A DNA stretch of 64,000 nucleotides from Polychytrium aggregatum (taxonomy: Eukaryota; Chytridiomycota; Chytridiomycetes; Polychytriales): assembly GCF_025602895.1 (NCBI RefSeq), contig NW_026516367.1:1-64000 (forward strand). The letters are read 5' to 3'. The position numbers and the translations under genes were made by a program. The notes under the pieces are model-generated. The model ran no database searches, had not been told where the DNA came from, and saw nothing but the letters and a program-made list of their open reading frames with translations. Positions 44,864 through 54,461 of the stretch are shown here, piece after piece. How positions within the stretch are numbered: position 1 is the first letter of the stretch; the number at the start of each line of letters is the position of its first letter.

Positions 44864-46165
44864 ATGGCTCACTGGATGATTCCAGGATGCATCTGGACCT
44901 TTGCTCTCCAGCTCTCCTTTCTGCGCGACGCCTTTGCGAGCCCAGCCTTTGCTGCTGTCTATCACTTTGGCCAGCCCACCAGCGACTGCTCGGTCGCAAG
45001 CATCGCAGACTCCTTTGTCCTCTATTCTGAGCCATTGCTGCGGACCATCATCAACAGCAGCATCGATGCGCTCTGCGATCTCGACAACCAGACATGCCTC
45101 TACATCCCACAGCTTTCGCGGCTCCCCGTGCGGATCCAGTGTCTCTGGGCGCTCTCGCAGTTCGAGACGGGCTGGGATTACTCCTACGACACAAGCGTCT
45201 ACTACGAGTCAACCAGCGCATCGGCCATCGACCCCTTGGACTTTTTCGCTGGCCGCATGGTCATCCAAGGCGAGCCAACCGGCCTCTGTCGGCACGGAAG
45301 CATATGCATGCTCAACAGCTCGGCCGTGCTGGCTCCGAGTCTCCAGTGCTTGGGAGGCTGCTCCCTTGCCAATTGCACCGGCTGTAGCATCGAGGCCACC
45401 TTTGACTTGGATCGTCCGCAGGTCTGCAGCGAATGCACTCCTCCGCACGCATCGGTTCACACACATGTCGACACAACCACGCAGTCGTTTTACATTGCTG
45501 TGCTTCATGCTTTCGAGTCCTCGCCTGGCCAGCTTGAGAACTCAATCTCGACCTCGACCTCAACCTCAACCTCCCCCGCCAGTGGGACATTGGATTCGCC
45601 CCCCGGATTCCTTCCGTCCGCGCTGACACCTGATCTGACGGAGAACATCGACACTCTCCCGGCATCCACTCCTGTGCTGTTCTCCAGCTTTGTGTCGTCT
45701 GCGCCAGAGGAGCTCCGACTGACCAACTCCACTGGCGACAGCGATATAGCAGGCGGCTCCTTCTCGAATGACTGGAACAGTCCCACAACGGCGCAGGGCC
45801 AAGGGAGCATTCGCATTCCTTCCGTCGCCGTGATGATAACGCTGCCGTCGACGGTGGTGGTGCTCTCGGTGATCATGTATCTGCTCTATCGCAGGCTGAT
45901 CAAGCGGCCCATTGACGACGAGATGAACTCGGATAGCCAGCACGGCGCGCCCAGATCCGGCCCTTCGGAAAGTACTCTTTGCTCTCCATCTCAGCGAGCA
46001 TCCCAGCACCAGCCTCAACACCAACAGCAACACAACCCGGGCCAACACCGGGGATCTCGCTTCGAATCCCACCCGGAAGCTCGAGACCGGATGAGACAGT
46101 CATCCGTGCGGCCATCGACGGCAGAATCATTGACTGGGCGGACAACGCAAGTGGCGCCCATGTGA
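44864..46165 (+). CDS. single-pass type I membrane protein of unknown function
   Basis: An intronless frame of 433 residues. The Met at 44864 was preferred to 44765 because it starts a signal peptide (MIPGCIWTFALQLSFLRDAFA). The ectodomain has 12 or more cysteines, with a cluster CLGGCSLANCTGCS, several NxT/S sites and a Ser/Thr stalk (STSTSTSTS). One membrane helix (VMITLPSTVVVLSVIMYLLY) is followed by RRLIKR and a cytosolic tail rich in Gln/His and Ser. This is the layout of a surface sensor such as fungal WSC/MID proteins, but the Cys pattern is not a WSC domain. No function is assigned. Confidence 0.7.
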   Translation: MAHWMIPGCIWTFALQLSFLRDAFASPAFAAVYHFGQPTSDCSVASIADSFVLYSEPLLRTIINSSIDALCDLDNQTCLYIPQLSRLPVRIQCLWALSQFETGWDYSYDTSVYYESTSASAIDPLDFFAGRMVIQGEPTGLCRHGSICMLNSSAVLAPSLQCLGGCSLANCTGCSIEATFDLDRPQVCSECTPPHASVHTHVDTTTQSFYIAVLHAFESSPGQLENSISTSTSTSTSPASGTLDSPPGFLPSALTPDLTENIDTLPASTPVLFSSFVSSAPEELRLTNSTGDSDIAGGSFSNDWNSPTTAQGQGSIRIPSVAVMITLPSTVVVLSVIMYLLYRRLIKRPIDDEMNSDSQHGAPRSGPSESTLCSPSQRASQHQPQHQQQHNPGQHRGSRFESHPEARDRMRQSSVRPSTAESLTGRTTQVAPM

Positions 46166-46851
46166 ATGTGAATACGTAGAGCCACAGTCCGATCCTGGCT
46201 CCGTGCCCCCAAAGTATTGAGTCGAGTTTCCCAAACAGCCGAAGACACCAAAATCAAATCGAGTGCGCGCTCCAAATTGGCATCGTCGTCGGACAGCCGA
46301 GTTTGCATGACTGTGGCGATGGTGGAAATTGTGGTGAATGCGACAATACCCAAGCCGTTGTGGTCGTTGTCGGTGTCCTCACGGGATACGCCGCAGCTTG
46401 CATATCGAGGATCGCACCGTTGTTTCGCAAGAAATAAAGTTCTGGAACCAATGGTGCTCAGTGGGATCTCCATCATCGCTGCGCATGTGTGCCTTCTAGT
46501 GCCAGTGAGAATGTGAGGGAGACAGCAATGACAAGAGCATCATCAAATGGTGTAGACGGTTCGGTCTATTGAGAGCTCTCGGATGACTGCAATACAACCA
46601 GAGGATAAGCGGCCCGGTGGTGGCCGAATGCGAGCCGGCGTACTTCTGCCGAGACCGACCATGTTTGTATAGTCACAGGGTCGCGAGCGCGAGAGAGTGG
46701 GGGTGGAAGTAAGTACTCGATAAAGCCCACATCAATGACCAGCGACTGTGCTGCATCGAGGGCTGGACTGGACTGGGCTGGGCTGGACTGGGCTGGACTG
46801 GACTGGACGAGGCAGCAGTAATGTTATCGTGGCTGCCGGGTGTGGGGTTGC
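46166..46851. other. intergenic between convergent genes
   Basis: About 690 bases between the 3' ends of the membrane protein and SH3 genes. A 5- and 10-bp GGACT/GGGCTGGACT-type repeat lies at 46763-46808. No supported gene. Confidence 0.5.
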
Positions 46852-48259
46852 TCAGCGACGATATGGGAGCTTGGGAGGACCCGAACTGCCGCGATGCTCC
46901 TTGCGGCAGTACGTCACCGGGAAGAGCCCCTCTTTGCCTCGGCAGCGTCCTTCACACCAGTTTTCGTCGACTACATTTCAAAGACAGCAGAATGGATGTG
47001 AATGTGAGGGCAAGAATAGCATTCCGTCGTCAGTCGAAGAAGACTCGCAATCGATGCAATCGATGCAATCGGCGCCATGCACAGGGAGAGCAAATCCTCA
47101 TGTCGCATGTCGCATGTCGCATGTCGCATGTCGCATGTCGCATGTCGCTCGTTCGCAGACCAAGACCATAGAGCGCGGTGCAACGGAACGCATATGGCCG
47201 TGAGCGCCTACCTTCTTCGATCACTTCGATCACATCGCCCTCCCGGAACGACAGATCGCCCGGCTCGTCCGAGATAAACTCACTGATGCCGACATAGTAA
47301 AAGTCAAACTTGGACGATTCGGGCTCGATGCTGGGCCGGCTGATGGTGGTTGGGCTGGTCAGGGTCGACGAGCGGCGAACGGGGCTGGGCTCGCTGTTCT
47401 TGCGGGTGATGCTGCTGGCAGCCCCGCTCGTCATTGTGCCCAGCTTTTTGAGGCCGCGAGTGGCTGCACCGCCGACCTGCGATCCAAAGGCACCCAGCTT
47501 GCCGCCGGACGAGGTTGAGGCCGACGAGCCCTGGCGCGACCGCTGCTGCTGCTGCTGCTGGTAGTCGTCGGCTTGGTCGTCCTCGTCGTTGGCGCTGTTC
47601 GGGGGCCGGTGGCCTCGGCCATAGTTGGTGCCCTTGAGCAGGCCGCGGATACCGTTCTTGCGGGTTGGATCGTCGTAGTAGGTGTTGCCGATGCCGCGGG
47701 CGGCAGACTCGAGATTGGGCCCGAGGGCAGCTGACACCGGGTCGAACTTTTCGAGATTCAGGGCATTGCTGATGGTATCTGGTTGTGGGGAGGAAGAGAA
47801 TGGGGCATTTGAGCAACAGGGGCATGGGGTGGACGATGCTGCGGTCGATCGGTGGCAGCAGCGACGGCGACGCAGTATTTGATGCGGTATATGGCACAGA
47901 GACAAAAGGTATGCGAGGGGATAACGGGATGGGGACTCTGGGCGTCGTCGTGCACCGGCATCCTGCTCGCCACCCCAGGACAGACAAGATAATGGGCGGA
48001 ATAGACCCAGGGGGAAGGCCGAACTCGGCCAGGAGCAGGCGACGGATAGACCCTTCGGGGACGATGGTCAGTGCAAGCAGACTCCTAGCGACCATCAGCA
48101 AAACAGTGCCCTACCAAAGTCGTCGTTGCCGATCCACGTCTGCTCTCGCAGCACGACCAGGTTGGTGATCAGCGTATCGAGCAGATAGCTGCGATAGGCC
48201 TTCTCGCTATCCGAGAGCGACTGCGCGATCTCTTCGGTCAGGAATCCAGGGTCAGACAT
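46852..48259 (-). CDS. SH3-domain protein, LSB1/PIN3/Csh3-like
   Basis: Minus-strand exons 48259-48115, 47778-47212 and 46970-46852 give 276 residues in frame. The N-terminal helical segment (LLDTLITNLVVLREQTWIG) resembles the short N-terminal domain of LSB1-type proteins. A Gln run and a Ser-rich basic linker (RGLKKLGTM, SPVRRSSTLTSPT) follow. The C-terminal SH3 domain is split by the second intron: DFYYVGISEFISDEPGDLSF and GDVIEVIEE on one side, NWCEGRCRGKEGLFPVTYC on the other. These give the ALYDF-like, W and P positions of a complete SH3. Such proteins bind the proline-rich region of WASP/Las17 at actin patches. The ordinary ALYDY motif is replaced by VGISEF, an unusual variant. Intron 2 holds a heptamer array. 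Confidence 0.82.
47099..47147. repeat. heptamer array (CATGTCG)n in SH3-gene intron 2
   Basis: Seven perfect catgtcg units inside the intron 47211-46971. A short tcgatgcaa duplication precedes it at 47050-47069. Confidence 0.93.
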
Positions 48260-48705
48260 GGGGGGGGGGTCGAGGGCCGGAAGTGAGAGTATCGAATGCG
48301 AGGGGGTAGTGCAGGAGATGCCAGCAAGCACGGCGATGAAGGGAGGGAGTATGGGTTCCGTCGAGGGGCAGATGTATCGGTGGGAAGGATGGGAAGGCCA
48401 AGACCGAAAGGCGCGACCAAAGCGGCGGCGATGCCAAGGAACCGCCGCTGCTGTGCAAACCTGACCGCAGACAAGCAGGATCCCAAGCCAGGAGACTGCA
48501 TTCGCGGCCTCGGGCTTTCGGCACGCAGGCGGGAATGCATGGTACCAATGCACCCCTCAGCGAGCGCTGGATGACAGCAGCCACGACGTAGCTGCGACAA
48601 AGCCGCGATGGTGCACTAGAAAGAGATGCCCAGATGGTCTGCAACAAAAGCCTGTATTCCACATCGGGATGTGCGGGGTCTATCAGATACAGCCGATGCA
48701 GACGC
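48260..48705. other. upstream region of the SH3 gene / downstream of ZIP gene
   Basis: About 450 bases. A ten-base G run immediately upstream of the SH3 start codon (minus-strand C run) is the only marked feature. No gene seen. Confidence 0.5.
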
Positions 48706-49818
48706 TCAGAGCTCGCTGTGACCGTGGTGATGGTGGTGATCGTGGTGGTGGTCGTGGTGGTGGTCGCCGTGGAAGTGCAGGTGGCCGCCCTCCATCAGCA
48801 CGCTGACGGATTCGAGGGCAACGAAGCAGACGAGCATGCCGACAAAGAGAGAGATGGTCGTCCGCTCCTTGCCAGCATAGCGGAGGGCCGTCGGGAGCAG
48901 CTCGTGCAGAGAGATGCAGGCCATGATGCCACCTACCGCCGCCAGGCAGCAGCTCAGCACCTCGGGCGAAAGCAAGTCCTTGAGGAGGTATCCCCCGACG
49001 ACGACGCCCAGAGGCTCGGCCAGGCCGTTGAGCAGCGTCATGACCAGAACCTTCCAGACGGAGCCCGTCGCAACATACAGCGGGATGGCGACGGCCATGC
49101 CCTCGGGAATGTTGTGCAGCATGATGGCGAGGGCCAGTTGGATGCCCAGGCGGATGTCAGAGAGGGTCGAGAGGTAGACGCCCAGGCCCTCGGGCAGGTT
49201 ATGCAGGGCGAGGGCCGCAAAGGTGACAAACGAGGTTCGGAAGAGCTCCTTGCGGCCCTTGGCGGAACTGATGTCGACATGGCCCGGCTGGGATGGAGCA
49301 GCAGATGATTTCTTTGAGTCATCGGTGCGGGTCTTGGCATCGGTGTGGTCGGGTCCGTGGTCGGGTCCGTGGTCGTGGGCGTGGTCGTGGGCGTCTTCGG
49401 GGAAAAGATACATCTCCAAGAACAGGAACAGTCCAACGCCAACAAAGAACCAGATCATCGTTGTGCGGGCACCCAGGGCCTCGACCGACTCGGGAACAAG
49501 ATCGACAAAGGTCATGTAGAGCATCACGCCGGCCGAGAAGGACTGCAGAACGCCGAGCAGGGTCGAGGTCGACTTTGCTGTTCCGGAGACGCCGATGCAG
49601 GCGCCGAGGACGACGGCGACGATGCCACCGACAAAGGTGCCGAGACTGGCCAGGAAAGCGAGGGCAAAGGCTCTGTAGTGCGGGTCGGTGACGAAGATGC
49701 TGAGGAAGGAGGGCAGGCCGCTTGACCCGGAGGAGCACGAGCCGTGGTTGTGATCGTGGTCGTGGTCATGACCGGCGGGAGGATGCGAGCAGGTGCCGGG
49801 GGCGTTGAGGATGTCCAT
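48706..49818 (-). CDS. ZIP-family zinc/iron transporter
   Basis: An intronless frame of 370 residues with about eight hydrophobic segments. The N-terminus has a His/Asp metal-binding run (HDHDHDHNHG). A long His-rich loop (HDHAHDHGPDHGPDH) lies between helices 3 and 4. The pore motifs are HNLPEGL in helix 4 and HNIPEGMAVA in helix 5, which supply the metal ligands of ZIPs. The tail is again His-rich (HHHDHHHDHHHHHGH). Presence of both HNxPEG motifs places it nearer the ZupT/ZRT3/ZIP11-like branch than the ZRT1/ZRT2 branch. Such proteins move Zn or Fe into the cytosol from outside or from a store. It is transcribed divergently from nicotianamine synthase. Confidence 0.92.
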   Translation of the reverse strand: MDILNAPGTCSHPPAGHDHDHDHNHGSCSSGSSGLPSFLSIFVTDPHYRAFALAFLASLGTFVGGIVAVVLGACIGVSGTAKSTSTLLGVLQSFSAGVMLYMTFVDLVPESVEALGARTTMIWFFVGVGLFLFLEMYLFPEDAHDHAHDHGPDHGPDHTDAKTRTDDSKKSSAAPSQPGHVDISSAKGRKELFRTSFVTFAALALHNLPEGLGVYLSTLSDIRLGIQLALAIMLHNIPEGMAVAIPLYVATGSVWKVLVMTLLNGLAEPLGVVVGGYLLKDLLSPEVLSCCLAAVGGIMACISLHELLPTALRYAGKERTTISLFVGMLVCFVALESVSVLMEGGHLHFHGDHHHDHHHDHHHHHGHSEL

Positions 49819-50795
49819 CGCTGCTGATGGGCTTGAGCCTGGGCTTGAACTTGGGCTTGGGCTTGGGCTTGTGCTTGTGCCTGGGCTTGGGCTGCACGAT
49901 CAATTCCAGAAAGAACCGACGCGGTGAAGCGCAACGAAACGACCAAAACGACCAAACGACGGGGGCGGAGGCGATTGGCTGGCGCGATTGGCTCGAGTGC
50001 GGGTCGATCCAGGCGGCTGCACTGCCACAGGGCAGCCAAAGCAACAAAGCCATCGGATCGATACTGGCCGAGCAATACCACCGACATCATCAGCCGGGCG
50101 ACACCACCACCATCAGTCGGGCGCTGCTGCCGATATCGCTGTTCGGTCTCGAGACAAGCAACACCGTCGCCCCCGCCGTGTCCGGAGCGGCTCCCCTCGT
50201 TCTCCCGCCGGCCATTGGCTGCTGCTGCCGACATGCCTGGCGCGCGGTCGTGGCTGGGCCAATTCTCGGGCCTGCGATTGGCCAAGGGTCGCTCTTGCGT
50301 CCGCCAACAAGTCTGCCGTCGACAGATCCATTGATAGCGACTGGGGACATTTCCCTTTGCAGGCATAGGCCAGAGTGCACGGAGGTCAGACAGGCCCTGG
50401 TCCATCAGCCGGCAATGCGGGGGAAGACTGTTGCACGCCTGTATCGCACTCGCCCATCAGCCCATCAGTCAAAATAACGGCATCGGACTCCATCGCATCA
50501 TGGTCCCCCGGTGTTGGGCCGCGATCGTCCGCACAGTCGCTCGGCCGACTTATCCGTCCGCAGCTCGTCTGGGCCGCTCTTGCTCCTCCTCTGCTCTTCT
50601 GCAACCGCCGGGGCCATTGGCCGTTCAAAGTCGCCGCGTCTCCCTGGCACTCTATACCCGCTTGCTCGTGCTTGCGACATCTCGCACCGCCCGCGATCCA
50701 GCAACCTCCGGAGGCCTCGCCAATCACACCCGTCGCCTTGCTCTCTTCTTGCTCTGCAGCTGTCCAATCTCCCACCACTCGCCCGGCCTTGGAAC
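49819..50795. promoter_or_regulatory. shared upstream region, ZIP transporter and nicotianamine synthase
   Basis: 0.98 kb between divergent starts, with no supported gene. A gcttgggcttgggcttg-type repeat (about 49831-49892) lies next to the ZIP start. Any common metal-responsive control would have to act from here. I could not point to a specific operator. Confidence 0.45.
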
Positions 50796-51986
50796 ATGTC
50801 GCCTATCGCGTCCAGACCAAGTCTCCGTCGACAAGGCCTCGGAACCAACTGCCCAGATGCCGTCGAGCAAGACTCCCACCTGCGCCGTCGCCTGATCTTC
50901 CTCCACCAGCAGCTCGCAAAGTACCGCCCCGATGAGCTGCATCCGTCGCCCGAGATCAACGCCCTGTTCTCGGAGCTCGTCGGCCTCTGCATCCAGCCGC
51001 ACCCCGCTGCCCTGACCAACGAGCTCCTGGAGTCGCCCGAGCTGCGCGACGTCCTCCAGGCTCTCCGCAAGATCGCCTCGAACGGCGAATTCTGCATGGA
51101 GCAGTACTGGACAGCCCGCCTCGCCCGGCCCTCCGAGCCGACCTCCGAGCCCTCCGAGCCAACCTCCGAGGCCGTCCGCGCCTTTCCTTACTACCAGAAC
51201 TATGTCGATCTAACCAGGATGGAGCTCCATGCCGTGGCCGCCTGCGCCGCCTCCGAGTGCGAGCCCATCTCCCGGATCGCCTTCCTGGGTTCGGGTCCGC
51301 TGCCGCTCTCCGCCATCGTTCTGGCCGGCATGGCCGGTCGCTTCCCCTTTCTGTTCAGCCCAGGTCTTGTCGTCGACTGCGTCGACATTAGTCCGGAGGC
51401 CACCGAGCTCGCCTCGCGCATCATCGACCAGACCTGTCCATGCTCGGACGACGGCTCGGCGGACAGCCCCCTGGTCCAGGCCGTCAATGCGTGCGCCACC
51501 AAGGTTCCCCTCGATGGATACGACCTCATCCACGTCGCTGCTCTCGTCGGTAAGCAGGCTGGCGACGGTGATTTGGGGGGGGGAGGCGGGTGTCTGCTGG
51601 CGGCTGAATCTGTGCCGAGGGCTGTGACGGCACCAGTGCGATGCACGAACCGGCTGCTGGTGCATCATACCACTATCGGTGGTGTGGTCTTTGTCGACTG
51701 TGTTTGTCGAATGGCTCTTGCCGCCTGCTGAACTCACTGCCCCCGATATGCTGCTGCAGGCGATAACCGCAAGGCCAAAGTCCAGGTCCTGAACAGGATC
51801 GCCGTTGACGCCGGCCCAGACACCATCGTCGTCATCCGGAGTGCCGATGGGCTGAGACGCATTCTCTATCCGACGGTCGATGCCGACATGGTCCGCGAGG
51901 CCGGGTTGGTGCTGCTCGGGACGTTCATTCCGCACGGCGATGTGGTCAACAGCGTCATTGTCGCCAAGCGACCTGGCTTGGCCTGA
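50796..51986 (+). CDS. nicotianamine synthase
   Basis: Two exons (50796-51549 and 51760-51986) give 326 residues in frame. The enzyme condenses three S-adenosylmethionine molecules into nicotianamine, a chelator of Fe, Zn, Ni and Cu in the cytosol. Family marks are FPYYQNYVDLTRMEL, the SAM-binding IAFLGSGPLPLSAIV, VDCVDISPEA, YDLIHVAALVG and VVIRSADGLRRILYP. It ends with HGDVVNSVIVAKR. The length matches plant and Neurospora enzymes (about 320). Upstream of MSPIAS the frame stays open for 95 residues of low-quality sequence, so the start at 50796 was preferred. A small repeat (PSEPTSEPSEPTSE) lies in an exposed loop. Its ZIP neighbour suggests a role in zinc or iron balance. Confidence 0.93.
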
Positions 51987-52780
51987 TGCAGACAGCCGCT
52001 CCGATTCCTCGCAACTCGGATATCGCTAAAACTAGATGCGGTGGCTATTGCCTCCCCCATACACCATTGATGCTGCCAGACCATACCTGACGAATGGCGA
52101 GACTTGTTGTGCGGCTTGGGGTGGCGAAGGTTGCGCTCTGTGGCTGGTCAAGCCCAGCAGACCTTTGGGCGTTGGTTGTCGCTGCGGGTGTGGCTGCCGT
52201 TGTTGCTCGCCGCGGACTGTGGATGCATCTCCACGGCTGTTGTCGACGCCTGTTGCCATCTGCTGATGCCGGCTGTGATGCCGACGGTGGCTTGCAGGGT
52301 AAAGCCGCAGACCGTCATCGGCAAAGGGGTGCAGGCCAGGGTTGTCTCTGGGGCAGGCAACAGCGAGTCACCAGGGCCATCGACGATATGGACGGCATCC
52401 AAGAGGCATCGGTCGCTGCGACCTCCTCGCTTCGCTGTCGCCAACACACAAATATGGGCTGGACCGGCAGCAAGAGGCAGCAGACCCCGGCGGCAACAAA
52501 TACCCCGTGGGCGACGGACCGCATCCCAGAACTATAAATCTCGGCTGGGAATCGTAACCCCCCGGTCGGTTCCTCGGTCACTCCGCTTTCCTGTTCCCAG
52601 GCTTCCAAGCCCCTCCCGCCCTCTGATCTTCGTTCAGGGCCCGACTCGCTTCAGACCTGGTGCCTCGCTTCGCCTACGCTTCCATCCATCACTAATCGAT
52701 CCGATCGTCTCCCGGTGATCGTCTCCCGATTCTCTTTCTCTGGAGTGAACCTGCACCCTCGCCACCAGAACCCCTCCGCA
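51987..52780. other. intergenic, no supported gene
   Basis: About 790 bases between nicotianamine synthase and the AN1 gene. The last 250 bases are pyrimidine-rich, as expected upstream of a fungal start codon. Frames up to 204 residues lack motifs. Confidence 0.5.
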
Positions 52781-53292
52781 ATGAACGCTTCTCACAGCTC
52801 GCTGAATGCTTCCCCTGCCGGCTCCGGTGCCAGTACCCCATCTGGCACTCGCAAGGGCAACGCTCCCAAGTGTGGATGCGATGGTTGCACCGACCGAGCT
52901 GTCAAGATCGTTGGTAAGCGGCGCATTTGAGAGGGGAGGCGGGCTAGTCGGATGCCACTAGTCGGATGCCACTAGTCGGATGCCACTAGTCGGATGCCAC
53001 TAGTCGGATGCCACTAGTCGGATGCCACTAGTCGGATGCCATTAGTCGGATGCCATTAGTCGGATGCCACTAGTCGGATGCACGACACATCCATGCTGAT
53101 ACACTGCCTTTCTCACCCGCTTGGCTTTGGTTCCCAGGCGACTGCCGCTACTGCAACTCCAAGTTTTGCTCGCGACACCGCCTGCCTGAAGCTCATGCCT
53201 GCCCCAACATTCAGCACTGTCGCGACGAGTCGTCGGCCAAGAATGCCACCCGGCTGCTCGGCGACAAGTGCGTCGCTCCCAAGGTGCAATAA
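52781..53292 (+). CDS. small AN1-type zinc-finger protein
   Basis: Exons 52781-52913 and 53138-53292 give 95 residues in frame. The Ser-rich N-terminus precedes CGCDGCTDRAVKIVGDC, then YCNSKFCSRHRLPEAHAC. This is the AN1 pattern of paired Cys with a closing Cys/His set; the intron falls inside the finger. The end is HCRDESSAKNATRLLGDKC. AN1 proteins bind ubiquitin, the proteasome or Cdc48 in proteotoxic and metalloid stress (ZFAND/Cuz1/Tmc1). There is no A20 finger or UIM here, so it is a minimal AN1 protein. Confidence 0.88.
52944..53081. repeat. 14-bp minisatellite (CTAGTCGGATGCCA)n in AN1-gene intron
   Basis: Nearly ten head-to-tail units, almost perfect, with a C-to-T change in a few central copies. 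The unit junction forms the palindrome ACTAGT. It fills over half of the 52914-53137 intron. Confidence 0.96.
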
Positions 53293-54461
53293 GCAGCCTC
53301 CCGTCGCTGGCTCATCCAGCCTCTGGATGAATCAAGGACGAGCGTAGACATGCCTCTGTTGCCACCACCACCACCACTACCTCCTGCCACCACTACCTCT
53401 CCTCTTCCCACACACCCGATCACCGTTCTTGTGTCGGTTGCTAGCCTTCATTGTCATACGTTTGCAAGGTCTTTAGACTGTTGTTCTCGTTGTTGCAGCG
53501 GGTCAGAGTCACTTTGACACCACACCTTGTTTGGAGGTGAACGCTGCACTCGGGAAACATGTAGTTGACGATTTGCCGCTTCTACTGTGTGAATAGTCTG
53601 TTTTATAGCTCGTCTAGTTTCGCCATCCCCTCAATCTCTCTGTCTCGCCCTTTTTTTTTTTGCCTTTTTGCTTGTTTCCGAATAGCTTGTTGCTGAAGTA
53701 TAGGATCAAGTTCAGGAGCAGACAACGATACGATACGATACGATACCATTCCAATAAAGCCGCATGAGACAACACAATGACGCTCTTGGTGGGCGGGGGG
53801 GGGAATGCAATGATGTTGGAGCGAGTGTATAATGCTTTGCTCCATGCATCTCCCCACAGCAGAAAACGGGTTTCCCCCCACCGCCTCTCGCTCCATGCAG
53901 GACTGCACAATATCTAGGATTTCCCCTGTTTGCTTTTGGTTTTGGGTATGATATCCCGAGCTTATCGGAGATGTATTTTTGCTTATGGTAGCAGCCAGGG
54001 ATAGAGTACGGTAGCAATAGTGGTGCTCGGGCTAATTGTAAGCCACATCGACCAACTGGAATTTCATAGGAGCAACAAGCGAGCGAGAGAGATAGAAAAG
54101 GACATAGATTGCGACGCATCGGTTCGCAGAGAGAGAGAGAGAAAGAGAGAGAGAGGAAGAGCGCAAGAGAGAGAGAGAGAGATGGAAACGATACAAGACT
54201 AAAGCATGGAGCTTCGAACCAGGTGCGGTGTGCGATGTGTGGTGGTGGTTGAGATGGCGGTGGTGGTGGCAATGTCGATAGCTGGATCGAAGCTCGGTAG
54301 AGCATGGAATGCGAAGCTGTTGGATCTGTGTGATCCACAGAACGTGAGGCAAAAAACAAACCAACAACGAAGCATGGTGTTCGCGGGATACACATAATAT
54401 ACACACATCCAAGTCGTGTGAACGGCGGCTGGCTTTGGCGGCGGAGTTGGCTATGAGGTTT
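53293..54461. other. intergenic between convergent genes, simple repeats
   Basis: Between the AN1 gene and the 3' end of chitin synthase 2. It holds a gatac pentamer run (53727-53747) and a GA-rich microsatellite (54129-54181). It is AT-richer than average, and no gene is supported. Both 3' UTRs probably lie here. Confidence 0.55.

Noticed and set aside
48634-49725. Plus-strand frames over the ZIP gene
   Set aside because: Antisense shadows of the His/Asp-rich transporter; no start context or motif.
52944-53081. Regular short repeats that could suggest a CRISPR array
   Set aside because: Units are directly adjacent with no unique spacers, in a spliceosomal intron of a eukaryotic gene.
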